Shown here: one piece after another, positions 1 through 6,872 of the stretch
How the letters are laid out: each line of letters begins with the position of its first letter
Position numbering within the stretch: position 1 is the first letter of the stretch
Assembly (NCBI GenBank): GCA_947259175.1
Contig: CAMYKW010000016.1
Coordinates: 1-53,007, forward strand
Reading direction: 5' to 3'
Length of the DNA stretch: 53,007 nt
Origin: an uncultured Gammaproteobacteria bacterium
Lineage (GTDB): Bacteria > Pseudomonadota > Gammaproteobacteria > Arenicellales > JAANXG01
Position numbers and translations under genes: made by a program
Notes under the pieces: model-generated
Database searches by the model: none
Seen by the model: the letters and a program-made list of their open reading frames with translations, nothing else
What the model was told of the DNA's origin: nothing

Positions 1-2
1 CA

Positions 3-98
3 AAGTGGCTGGGCGAGACCATGGATCTTGACCTCGCGGTGTTCGGGGCATGGCAGGCGGATCATCGGCGCACCGGCCACGCGGTCCAGACGCAATGA
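3..98 (+). CDS. possible 3' end of an unrecognised gene (truncated by window edge)
   Basis: One frame is open from the left edge to a TGA at 96-98 and would give about 31 residues ending HRRTGHAVQTQ. I do not recognise the family. The fragment is too short to tell a real C-terminus from chance. Its only support is that it is open to the edge and is followed by a long hairpin at 166-249, as the end of a transcription unit would be. Confidence 0.2.
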   Translation, partial: KWLGETMDLDLAVFGAWQADHRRTGHAVQTQ

Positions 99-165
99 TT
101 GGCCTTGCTTGGATCACTAAAACGAAAAACTCAGCTCTGACCGCTGCGCTGCGTCATGCGGCAAA

Positions 166-249
166 CGTTAAGGGTTATTCGACGCCTGCCCCACACAGGC
201 CTCTCATCAACAGTCTCAATCTCGCGCAGGCGTCGAACAACCCTTAACG
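166..249. repeat. 24-bp inverted repeat with 36-nt loop
   Basis: The arms 166-189 and 226-249 are reverse complements with one mismatch in 24 positions. The left arm begins CGTTAAGGG and the right arm ends CCCTTAACG. The loop (190-225) has no obvious inner pairing. No T-run follows on either strand, so it is not a textbook intrinsic terminator. The stem is continuous and lacks the unpaired spacers of an integron attC site. It could be a bidirectional 3' hairpin or a relic of a small mobile repeat. Confidence 0.7.
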
Positions 250-397
250 GTAGCGGCCGTTAAAAAATCGAGCTGGAATACGCAGCAAGTTGCTACTTAT
301 ATCCGTCATTCAGACGTGACTGATCTTCCGCATCTGAATGGCCGGTGTAGGCTCAAACTTGGATATCTGCCGTCGATTCGCTGGCAAGACCAGTTCA

Positions 398-808
398 TCA
401 CGCGCCATCCGCTTCCTGAATTGACAGTTGGAGACGCGCGTCATGGGTTGTATGGTGCTCATGAAACCAGCTATGCACCCACTCAGTGATCGCACGGTCA
501 TCCTTCTGCAATCCGTATTGCTGCTCGAATATCATCAAGGTGACCTCATTAAGCAGTCGTTGATGATCCGCGTAATGTTTCACATAATCGTCGCTATAAC
601 CATGTGCCAGCATTATCGTCTCCTCGCGCGCAAAGTGGTTGCTGGCACTACTGTATAGCTGCACGAGATGATCGATGATAGTGGCTTTGGAGCGACTCGA
701 TCCAAGGTGGTCGGAAAAACGATTCAGTAGCCGGATAAGGTAGCGGTGGTCTGCGTCCAAGATCGGCTCGCCAATTGAGAACTCGGGTTTCCATTCGATA
801 ATCTTCAT
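398..808 (-). CDS. bacteriohemerythrin (O2-binding di-iron protein)
   Basis: The 136-residue protein is the size of a single-domain hemerythrin: a soluble four-helix bundle that binds O2 reversibly at a non-haem di-iron centre. All seven iron ligands of the family can be assigned: His21 (DADHR), His58 and Glu62 (HFARE), His78 and His82 (HYADH), and His118 and Asp123 (HHTTHD). There is no signal peptide or fused signalling domain, so it should be cytoplasmic. Bacterial relatives are used for oxygen sensing, storage or delivery; which one applies cannot be told here. It stands alone, with more than 650 bp without a gene upstream. That upstream stretch contains overlapping hairpins. Confidence 0.93.
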   Translation of the reverse strand: MKIIEWKPEFSIGEPILDADHRYLIRLLNRFSDHLGSSRSKATIIDHLVQLYSSASNHFAREETIMLAHGYSDDYVKHYADHQRLLNEVTLMIFEQQYGLQKDDRAITEWVHSWFHEHHTTHDARLQLSIQEADGA

Positions 809-1477
809 GTATATTCCTCACCGAGTTAGTACATCGCGAAGATTGCCGGGACGGTAGCCCCCCGGGAAACAGACTTCCCTCGACGGGCGCCATCGAGGAA
901 AAGCGGCTTAGCCAGAAGGAATACCTCCATTTAAGGTTAGGATGCTGCATACGAACGGCCAGTTTGACGCGACTAAAGGGTATATCTAGAAGATACACGT
1001 ACGTTCAACGCAACAGAACTTACTATCTATGGGGTCTCGTTATCCACTTTCACTTGATGTGTCTCGATGGGGTATAGGTCATCGCCGAGGAAGACTCTAT
1101 TTTTAGCGGGTTTAGCCGCCAAATCCCAAGGCGTTGGCACAGCTTGTTCGAACGATCAGTCAACGGGTCGGACTGTAAATGGAGTTCATGGACTAGCGCC
1201 GTGGGATATCGAGAACAGTTACCTCAATTCGGCCGCGGCTGTCACTCGGATGTTTCCGAACTGTAGCAACTGCAAGGCCCGTGTACTGTTTTCGGTCGTT
1301 CCGGCGCATGCCACGATGCAGTGTTCTCTAAGTGTTTTAATTTGCGCTTTACGCCATAGAACAACCAAGGGATCAGCCTTTTTTCATTTCGCAATAGGTA
1401 CGCGATGACCAACCGGGCGCTGCCTGAGGTAATCCATGGCGAGTTGAGGGTTCAAAATCTCCAGTAGCAAGCCCTGC
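809..1477. other. intergenic stretch without a supported gene
   Basis: No frame here looks like protein. A 113-codon rightward frame at 1067-1408 shows no family motif, and its composition does not persuade me. Apart from the hairpins at 846-898 I see nothing I can name. Together with the next intergenic stretch this makes the first 2.2 kb much less gene-dense than the rest of the window. Confidence 0.5.
846..898 (-). promoter_or_regulatory. overlapping hairpins in the hemerythrin 5' leader
   Basis: Three short hairpins share arms. CCGGG 846-850 pairs with CCCGG 861-865; GGGAA 864-868 with TTCCC 875-879; CCTCGA 878-883 with TCGAGG 893-898. Because neighbouring stems use the same bases, the middle one competes with both others, the layout expected of an attenuator or switch. 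It lies 38-90 nt before the hemerythrin ATG (808). I could not match it to a known riboswitch class; the conserved GEMM-I (c-di-GMP) core is absent. Confidence 0.35.
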
Positions 1478-1945
1478 TCAGATGGCAGGAAAATCCTTCG
1501 CGAACCTAGCAATCCACTCCTGGGCTGCCTCTTCACCGCTGAGCAGCCGCCCTTCTTTATCTTTCACTTCGGTTTTGTAGAGCTCGATATGGCAGATTTG
1601 CTCCACCATTCGAACACGGAAGGAATCGTTCTCGCCCAAGAATTGTACACCGACGGAATACTCCCCGTGTTCGCGCCGGCACCAAACTACCCGCCCGTTC
1701 ACCTCAAAGACGGGCTCGATTCCAGTAATGCGCACAACGATATCGGCACCAACCGCCAAGTAACTTTGACTACCGAAGGCCAAGCCACCAAAGCTGACAT
1801 TCTTCAGACGTTGCCTGGAGGCTCTGAGACTGTTGTCGATTCTGTACTCGATGGGGACGTCCGATGGGTGACGTATAAAACTACGCATAACCACTTCGCC
1901 GGTCAGGCCTTTGGTTTCCCCGATGATGTGAGCAGATCCGTCCAT
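1478..1945 (-). CDS. PilZ-domain protein (probable c-di-GMP effector)
   Basis: The protein has 155 residues. The PilZ signature is present: Arg21 and Arg25 (RSFIRHP) for the RxxxR element, and Asn49-x-Ser51-x-x-Gly54 (NVSFGG) for the [D/N]xSxxG element, followed by a beta-rich stretch ending in GVQF. This fold binds cyclic di-GMP and passes the signal to motility, polysaccharide or other outputs. There is no transmembrane segment. The ATG at 1945 has a GGAG about seven bases upstream; the internal ATG at 1888, right at the domain start, has no such site. No partner gene is adjacent, so the output is unknown. Confidence 0.88.
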   Translation of the reverse strand: MDGSAHIIGETKGLTGEVVMRSFIRHPSDVPIEYRIDNSLRASRQRLKNVSFGGLAFGSQSYLAVGADIVVRITGIEPVFEVNGRVVWCRREHGEYSVGVQFLGENDSFRVRMVEQICHIELYKTEVKDKEGRLLSGEEAAQEWIARFAKDFPAI

Positions 1946-1989
1946 GACTTCTCCGTAGCATAATTCAGGCCAAGTGTGCTCGCGCTAAA

Positions 1990-2012
1990 AGACGGGCCAC
2001 CTTGTCGTGGCC
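1990..2012 (-). terminator. probable intrinsic terminator downstream of the DUF4345 region
   Basis: GGCCAC (1995-2000) pairs with GTGGCC (2007-2012) around a six-base loop. Read leftward, the stem is followed by CGTCTTTT. The T-run is short, so the call is moderate. Confidence 0.4.
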
Positions 2013-2101
2013 GACATAGCGCAACTGATCCGGTGCAAACCAAAAACCGCCACCGGTTCATACTCTTAGGCCTGGGGCTACATAGAGCCACCGCAACTAC
2101 T

Positions 2102-2269
2102 TCACCGAGTCTTGGTTGGGAACGCCAAGCATGACGGAACTAACCCACCCAACGTGGACAAGACTTTGACGGAAAGCGGCAAGAATTCGCCACCCGCACG
2201 TTTTGCCAGCAACAATCCTCGGCTTCCGTACGAGCTAAATACACTCGTTTTTTGGTCGTTCTTCGTCAT
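2102..2269 (-). pseudogene. truncated second copy of the DUF4345 gene start
   Basis: This frame begins with the same ATG, ribosome binding site and first 22 codons as the DUF4345 gene (start MTKNDQKTSVFSS), because it lies in the downstream copy of the 99-bp repeat. It then runs into unrelated sequence (KRAGGEFLPLS) and stops at 2102, giving 55 codons. The 22 residues cover the cytoplasmic lead and the beginning of the first membrane helix, so a working product is unlikely. It overlaps the 3' end of the intact gene in another frame. I read it as a by-product of the duplication. Confidence 0.45.
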
Positions 2270-2301
2270 TGGTAAACTCCGCTGAAAAGGTAACGGCGGC
2301 G
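2203..2301. repeat. 99-bp direct repeat, distal copy
   Basis: Identical by eye to 2687-2785 at a constant offset of 484 bp. The match starts at TTGCCAGCAACAATCC and ends at GTAACGGCGGCG, and breaks sharply at both edges. It holds the last 21 or so codons of the DUF4345 frame. Confidence 0.9.
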
Positions 2302-2753
2302 CAAGCGCTTCCGGCGGCGATCTGACGGGCGACTTTTATCCTTCGATGGCGCGTTAGGTCCAGAAAGCAAATCACGCCAATAGCGATTTCGACCACGGCT
2401 GCACCCACAAGTCCACTGTGCGGAATTCCGTCAATCGCCATACTCAACAAGCGAGACAGGCCGTACGACAGGTAAATCGCCGTCGCCGTGGCGAGTGACG
2501 GGATGGCGAACTCCGACCTGAAAACGCCAGCCAACATTAGCAGTCCCGCGATGAGCAACGCGCCGGCCGGTGCCTTTAACTCATTAGCAAGACTGACATT
2601 GGAGCCGATATCGATCCCATAGTCGCGATAAAAGGCGTTTGGTGCGAACAGGATCGTCGCCGCAATACCTGCTGCGATTAGCCCGCTTGCCAGCAACAAT
2701 CCTCGGCTTCCGTACGAGCTAAATACACTCGTTTTTTGGTCGTTCTTCGTCAT
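2235..2753 (-). CDS. DUF4345-type small membrane protein
   Basis: The 172-residue protein has about four hydrophobic helices (roughly 16-36, 62-80, 84-104 and 118-134) and the DUF4345 pattern: a helix, a short YRDYGI-type loop, then ELKAPAGALLIAG and later YGLSRLLS. The biochemical function of the family is unknown. The ATG at 2753 has GGAG about eight bases upstream. The last 21 or so codons (2235-2301) lie in the distal copy of the 99-bp repeat, read in a different frame from the start, so the native C-terminus may have been replaced. It follows the SDR gene on the same strand and is probably co-transcribed with it. Confidence 0.8.
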   Translation of the reverse strand: MTKNDQKTSVFSSYGSRGLLLASGLIAAGIAATILFAPNAFYRDYGIDIGSNVSLANELKAPAGALLIAGLLMLAGVFRSEFAIPSLATATAIYLSYGLSRLLSMAIDGIPHSGLVGAAVVEIAIGVICFLDLTRHRRIKVARQIAAGSACAAVTFSAEFTNDEERPKNECI

Positions 2754-2785
2754 TGGTAAACTCCGCTGAAAAGGTAACGGCGGCG
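2687..2785. repeat. 99-bp direct repeat, proximal copy (gene start region)
   Basis: This copy carries the ribosome binding site, ATG and first 22 codons of the DUF4345 gene. The distal copy is at 2203-2301. Only this 99 bp is shared: sequence on either side differs at once, so it is not what remains of a complete 484-bp tandem duplication. Confidence 0.9.
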
Positions 2786-2819
2786 AACGGCGGCGCTGGC
2801 GCGCCGCCCGAACCGGGTG

Positions 2820-3677
2820 TCAGGCTACTGCCCTCCATACACCCGTCGCCGCAATCTCCCGTGCATAGTCGGAAAAACTTCTCGGCGGACGCCCGAGCGC
2901 CCGTTGCACGCCATCGGTCAGGTAGGCATTGCGGCCGTCAAGTACGGTCGAGAACAGATAATCCAGCATCCAGACGACGTCTTTTGGTGCGCCGGATGAG
3001 GCGACCTCAGCAACGAATGCGTCGTGGGGAACCGGGACGTATGCGATGTCGCGGTCGCTCGCGCGCGAGATCTCAGCCGCCACGTCGGCGAGTGTTAGCA
3101 TCCGGGGACCGGTGACCTCGTAGACTTCGCCGGTATGCCCCGGCTCGGTCAGGGCGGCGACTGCGACATCGGCGATATCATCGACGTCTACGAACGGCTC
3201 GGGCGTATCGACGGCCGGTAGCGTAATCTGGCCGGCCTGCACCATTTCCACGAATGCGCCCTCGGAGAAGTTCTGGTTGAACCAGCTCGCGCGGACCACC
3301 GTCCAGTCGACGCCGCTGTCCTGCACGATGCGCTCGCACGCCTGGGCTTCTTCTTCGCCTCGGCCCGAGAGCAGCACCAGGCGCTTGACGCCGTGTTGCT
3401 TCGCCCGATCCACGAATGCCTGAATCGAATCTGTTGCGCCGGGAATCGCCAGGTCCGGGGCATAGTTGATATACACGGTTTCGACGCCAGCCAGGCACTC
3501 GTCCCAGTTGGCCTCATTGTTCCAGTCGAAAGACGGAAATGCCGACCGTGAGCCCTTTCGAGTCGGAATTCCCTTGGCTTCGAGGCGCTCTACAATTCGC
3601 CGGCCCGTTTTGCCGGTGGCTCCAAGAACGAGGATTAAACCCCCCTGTGCCTGGTCTTGGATGTTTGTCGATGACAT
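2820..3677 (-). CDS. NmrA/SDR-family NAD(P)-dependent oxidoreductase
   Basis: A 285-residue atypical short-chain dehydrogenase. The nucleotide-binding glycine motif GATGKTG is at residues 19-25, followed by an alternating beta/alpha pattern; LVLLSGRG and the FVDVDDIADVAVAAL stretch are typical of NmrA-like proteins. The Tyr-x-x-x-Lys of classical SDRs is not clear, as is usual for the subgroup, so it may be a redox sensor or a reductase; the substrate cannot be named. I chose the ATG at 3677 over one 33 bases upstream because it has AGGAG at good spacing. It lies between an AraC regulator and DUF4345 on one strand, probably one regulated unit. Confidence 0.85.
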   Translation of the reverse strand: MSSTNIQDQAQGGLILVLGATGKTGRRIVERLEAKGIPTRKGSRSAFPSFDWNNEANWDECLAGVETVYINYAPDLAIPGATDSIQAFVDRAKQHGVKRLVLLSGRGEEEAQACERIVQDSGVDWTVVRASWFNQNFSEGAFVEMVQAGQITLPAVDTPEPFVDVDDIADVAVAALTEPGHTGEVYEVTGPRMLTLADVAAEISRASDRDIAYVPVPHDAFVAEVASSGAPKDVVWMLDYLFSTVLDGRNAYLTDGVQRALGRPPRSFSDYAREIAATGVWRAVA

Positions 3678-3782
3678 GGCTTGCTCCTGTTGAGTTGGTG
3701 TGCAAGACAATCATCGCGGATCGCTGCTTTTGGTTCTTGACCCCAGGCGCCTGTCTTTTGACGTTTCGTGCCAACCGCGGAA

Positions 3783-4820
3783 TCAGGTGGGTTTTGACTG
3801 CGCCTTGATGCGGAACGATCTCGGCGTCTGTCCCGCCCATCGCTTGAAGGCGCGATTGAATGCGCTTTGTTCCGAAAAGCCCGTCAGGAAAGCGACCTGC
3901 GCGAGGGGGTACTCTGTCTCCTCCAGCAGGCGCTGGGCGAGCTCCCGGCGAGATTCGTCGACCAAGGTCTGATACGAATACCCGCGATCAGACAGGTGCC
4001 GCTGCAATGTTCGGCCGCTAAGCCCAAGGCAGCCCGCGATGTCTGAGATCCTCGGAACACCCGCGCTGAGGGCTTGCGACACCTGTATGCGGACGCGGCG
4101 CTCGAGCGACGCGCTGTCGTCGTGCTTCGACAGCTCCTCATCCAGGTGCGAATCAAAGAACTTCGAGATGCTCCGGTCGCCGAGCCGATTCGGCCGTTGC
4201 ATCAGCTCGCTCGATACCAATAGCGCATCCATCTCCGTACCAAACCGGACCGGACAACCGAAATGGCGTTCGTGGGCGGCCGTCGACCGCGGTGCCTTGT
4301 GCCTGAAGAAGATCTCCAGCGGCTTGAATTCAGTGGTAGAGACTTCCTGGCTGATCGCCGCGATACTCGCGATCGTCGCCTCATTGGATAGGCGCAGCCC
4401 GAGCCGTCGCTTGCCGTCACGGTGGAGCTGCATATAGACGCCCACGTCGGCGTCCCAGACCTGGTACGTTGCAACACTGGTGAGCAAGCGAGCGTATCGC
4501 TCGGCTCGTTCGCAGGAGCCGCGCAGACTCAGTGCAGACTTCCACGCGAGACCGAACGCCCCGTAGTCTTCGCAGCGCATCGTTGCCCCAACTCGCAGCG
4601 GCAGATCGATCGCGTTCGGATCGGATCGCGCGATTCGCTCGAGGAAGGCGTAATAGTCTGTGTCCGCCACCATGAGCTTGGGGTCAACCGGACTGTCAGG
4701 GTCTACGCCAACAGACTCCAGCAAGGCGCGCTTGTCCAGCCCGTCGTCGACCTGGCGGACTACCTTGTGAACGAACAGTGATGTAATCTGGCCCACGTCA
4801 GAGGAGTAACATGAAACCAA
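3783..4820 (-). CDS. AraC-family regulator with arabinose-binding-type N-terminal domain
   Basis: In this 345-residue protein, residues 1 to about 210 resemble the ligand-sensing domain of the OruR/ArgR-like AraC group (RVGATMRCEDYGAFG, FFRHKAPRSTAAHERHFGCPVRFG). The last 100 or so residues hold the double helix-turn-helix (ISDIAGCLGLSGRTLQRHL and VAFLTGFSEQSAFNRAFKRW). Such proteins activate neighbouring catabolic or stress genes in response to a small molecule. It sits 105 bp before the SDR gene on the same strand, so it probably controls the SDR-DUF4345 pair. The inducer is unknown. Confidence 0.9.
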   Translation of the reverse strand: MVSCYSSDVGQITSLFVHKVVRQVDDGLDKRALLESVGVDPDSPVDPKLMVADTDYYAFLERIARSDPNAIDLPLRVGATMRCEDYGAFGLAWKSALSLRGSCERAERYARLLTSVATYQVWDADVGVYMQLHRDGKRRLGLRLSNEATIASIAAISQEVSTTEFKPLEIFFRHKAPRSTAAHERHFGCPVRFGTEMDALLVSSELMQRPNRLGDRSISKFFDSHLDEELSKHDDSASLERRVRIQVSQALSAGVPRISDIAGCLGLSGRTLQRHLSDRGYSYQTLVDESRRELAQRLLEETEYPLAQVAFLTGFSEQSAFNRAFKRWAGQTPRSFRIKAQSKPT

Positions 4821-4932
4821 TATGTTGTGAAGACGCGCGCGCCCGGAAGGATGACCTCCCTTCGGTCGGCGGGTCGTCGTTCAATTTCCCGCCAACTTCG
4901 CTGATCGTTGTTGAACATCGGCAAGAAGCTAA

Positions 4933-5187
4933 CCCGCATTTCTCACCAGGATCCCGGATGCTGGCGAAGAGACCGGGCGACTGGACGCCGCGCTGGAACG
5001 AAACCCATAGCCGTCGCTATGGGTTGAGTGAAGCGCAAGTGCAGGCGTTCGAGATCGAGCCAGGGCCGGGATAGGCGGGATTGTCTCAACACGGTGTATT
5101 TCATGAATTCGGCACAGAGCTGCGCCTGCCGGCATTGCCCCGCGCCGCTCCGGGCTTGATCGGGGACTGTCGGGTGAGAACGCGCCG
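4933..5187. repeat. non-coding repeat element, relative of the one at 17.6 kb
   Basis: Bases 4933-4966 match 17580-17613 exactly (34 bp). A 10-bp hairpin follows (5002-5011 with 5016-5025, around CCCATAGC/GCTATGGG), and a tail ends CCAGGGCCGGGATAG at 5060-5074, like 17795-17809. In the outer pair of the hairpin, A-T here is G-C in the other copy, so pairing is kept. A degenerate right end resembling the terminal inverted repeat (GGTGAGAA) may lie near 5173-5187. The two 108-bp inserts of the 17.6-kb copy are absent. The gap from 4821 to 5190 holds no gene. Confidence 0.65.
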
Positions 5188-5190
5188 TCG

Positions 5191-6867
5191 CTACAGGATA
5201 TGCCGGCGTTTGAGCCACGACGTCAACCACGCGATGCGCCGCGGATCCTGGTTCGACGCCATCTGGGCATTGCGCAACATGGCCAGCGCCGAATCCTTAT
5301 AGCCCCCACGCCGCGGATCGAGGCCCTCGGCCTTTTGGAACATCAACGCGTAATCGCGCGCCATCAAGGCGTACGCATAGCTGTCGTCCGGATCGAGCTC
5401 CACCGCCTGGCGCGATGCGTCGATCGACTGTTGATACTCACCCAGACGGTAGTGGAGAAATCCTTTCATGTTGAAACCAAAAGGATCCGTGGGGCGCTTG
5501 TCGATATACGCGTCGATATCCTCGAGCGCCGTCCGGTACTGGAAGAACGAGTTGACGTTATAGATGGCAGAGTACTTGTAGGGCGCCGGATGAACCGGGT
5601 CGAGCCGCCTGGCCCGCTTGAGCAGCGGTTGCACGTGATTGGGACGCCGGCCGACAATCACGTTGAGGCGGGCCAGCGCCATCACGACCTCAAAATCGTC
5701 GGGACGCGTTTTGATATCGTTTTCCAACCGACGGATGCGCTGCGCCAACGCTTCGTCCTGCGCACAGGAATAAAGGTCCTGTCCCGCTAACGGCAGATCC
5801 TTGCCGGTCGATTGCGGCACGGAGGACAACAGGTGCACGTAAGGATAGTTACCCTGCTCCACCATCCACGTGGGATTGGGACCCATCACCACCAACCGGC
5901 GCTGATGCACGATATCGAACTTCCAACCCGACCCGGTGCGGCAAAACAAAAACGGTGCGTTGTTCCATCCCTTCTTGTTGCCGAAGTACACCACCGCATG
6001 ATCTCCATCCTGCCGTATCTCATAAGGCGCGCCGCGCCAGTGTCCCAGCGCCGCCTTGGTGCGCTGGTCGGGACGATTCTGATCGCCCATCGCCAGCTTG
6101 GTCATCTCGGTGTAGACGTCGGTTTGGATGTGTGAGCCCTCGCCCGCCCACTTGCTGAGCATGATGCGCCACGCCTGGTCCGCGGTGGATGCGCCGGCGG
6201 CGGGCATCGCCGGGCGGACGGTGGGCGCAGGGTCCGCATCGCGGTAACGGGCGAGCTGTCGCGTGGCGCCGGCGCCGCCGGCCGGCAGCTCGGCGTCGAG
6301 TTTGGCAATCGATCCCGGCGTGTATTCCCGCTGATGCTTGATCTGGGCGCGTCGCTCGAGTTCCTCCATCACCGCAATCAGACCGGTGCCGATATCCTGC
6401 TGGAGGAAATAGGGTTTGAGTTGCAGATCTTCGATATAACCGCTGAATGCGTCGGTGAACACATCCTCCAGTTCATACGCGACCTCCAGCTTGACCTGCT
6501 TTTCCGTGTCCGCCAGCAGCAGCAACAGACCGCGTCCCTCGAATTCGCGGCCGATCTGCCAACGGTTGGCAATATCCGCGGCCAGTTCCTGAATCGCGCC
6601 GGCGGCGCCCAAGTCCGGCACCGTCACGATCAACGCCTCGATGTGGAAGCGCTCGGCAATCCGAGTCAGATAGCGGTGCGCACCCTCCTCGTAGTTTTCC
6701 AGCAGCGCGGCGTAATCGAACAAATAGCGATTGTCCTGCGGTCGCTGCTCCAGCGTAAAAGACGCCAATCTTTCCGGTGCGTCCGGATTCCCGGGGAAGT
6801 AACGCGCCAGCGCCAGCACCCCCCCGGCCACAACCAGCAGCACGATGAGCCAGCGCAGGCCGTGCAT
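5191..6867 (-). CDS. TPM-domain (YgcG/DUF477-like) protein with C-terminal TPR repeats
   Basis: This 558-residue protein opens with a hydrophobic segment (about 4-25), either signal or anchor. Residues about 45-180 match the TPM domain (LFDYAALL start, LIVTVPDL, then GLLLLLADTEKQVKLEVAYELEDV). The middle (about 230-380) is an unassigned region rich in aromatic residues. From about 385 to 540 come TPR-like helices (YKYSAIYNVN, GFLHYRLGEYQQSIDASRQAVELDPDD, YALMARDYALM). TPM proteins often neighbour LemA and act in the envelope; their activity is poorly defined. The gene begins five bases after the LemA stop, so the two are surely co-transcribed. The TPR tail on a TPM protein is unusual and suggests a scaffold role. 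Confidence 0.82.
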   Translation of the reverse strand: MHGLRWLIVLLVVAGGVLALARYFPGNPDAPERLASFTLEQRPQDNRYLFDYAALLENYEEGAHRYLTRIAERFHIEALIVTVPDLGAAGAIQELAADIANRWQIGREFEGRGLLLLLADTEKQVKLEVAYELEDVFTDAFSGYIEDLQLKPYFLQQDIGTGLIAVMEELERRAQIKHQREYTPGSIAKLDAELPAGGAGATRQLARYRDADPAPTVRPAMPAAGASTADQAWRIMLSKWAGEGSHIQTDVYTEMTKLAMGDQNRPDQRTKAALGHWRGAPYEIRQDGDHAVVYFGNKKGWNNAPFLFCRTGSGWKFDIVHQRRLVVMGPNPTWMVEQGNYPYVHLLSSVPQSTGKDLPLAGQDLYSCAQDEALAQRIRRLENDIKTRPDDFEVVMALARLNVIVGRRPNHVQPLLKRARRLDPVHPAPYKYSAIYNVNSFFQYRTALEDIDAYIDKRPTDPFGFNMKGFLHYRLGEYQQSIDASRQAVELDPDDSYAYALMARDYALMFQKAEGLDPRRGGYKDSALAMLRNAQMASNQDPRRIAWLTSWLKRRHIL

Positions 6868-6872
6868 GGCGG

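Noticed and set aside
166-249. Integron attC site
   Set aside because: The stem is continuous, without the spacers and extrahelical bases of attC, and no GTTRRRY/RYYYAAC pair frames it; no integrase is in view.
809-930. GEMM-I (cyclic di-GMP) riboswitch, suggested by the nearby PilZ gene
   Set aside because: Hairpins are present, but the conserved core and tetraloop-receptor sequence were not found on either strand.
1067-1408. 113-codon rightward frame
   Set aside because: No family features, no convincing ribosome binding site and unremarkable composition; reported as intergenic.
4811-5302. Several short frames over the repeat at 4.9-5.2 kb, one sharing ALHSTHS with a frame at 17.7 kb
   Set aside because: The shared peptide is only a translation of the shared repeat DNA; not evidence of a protein.
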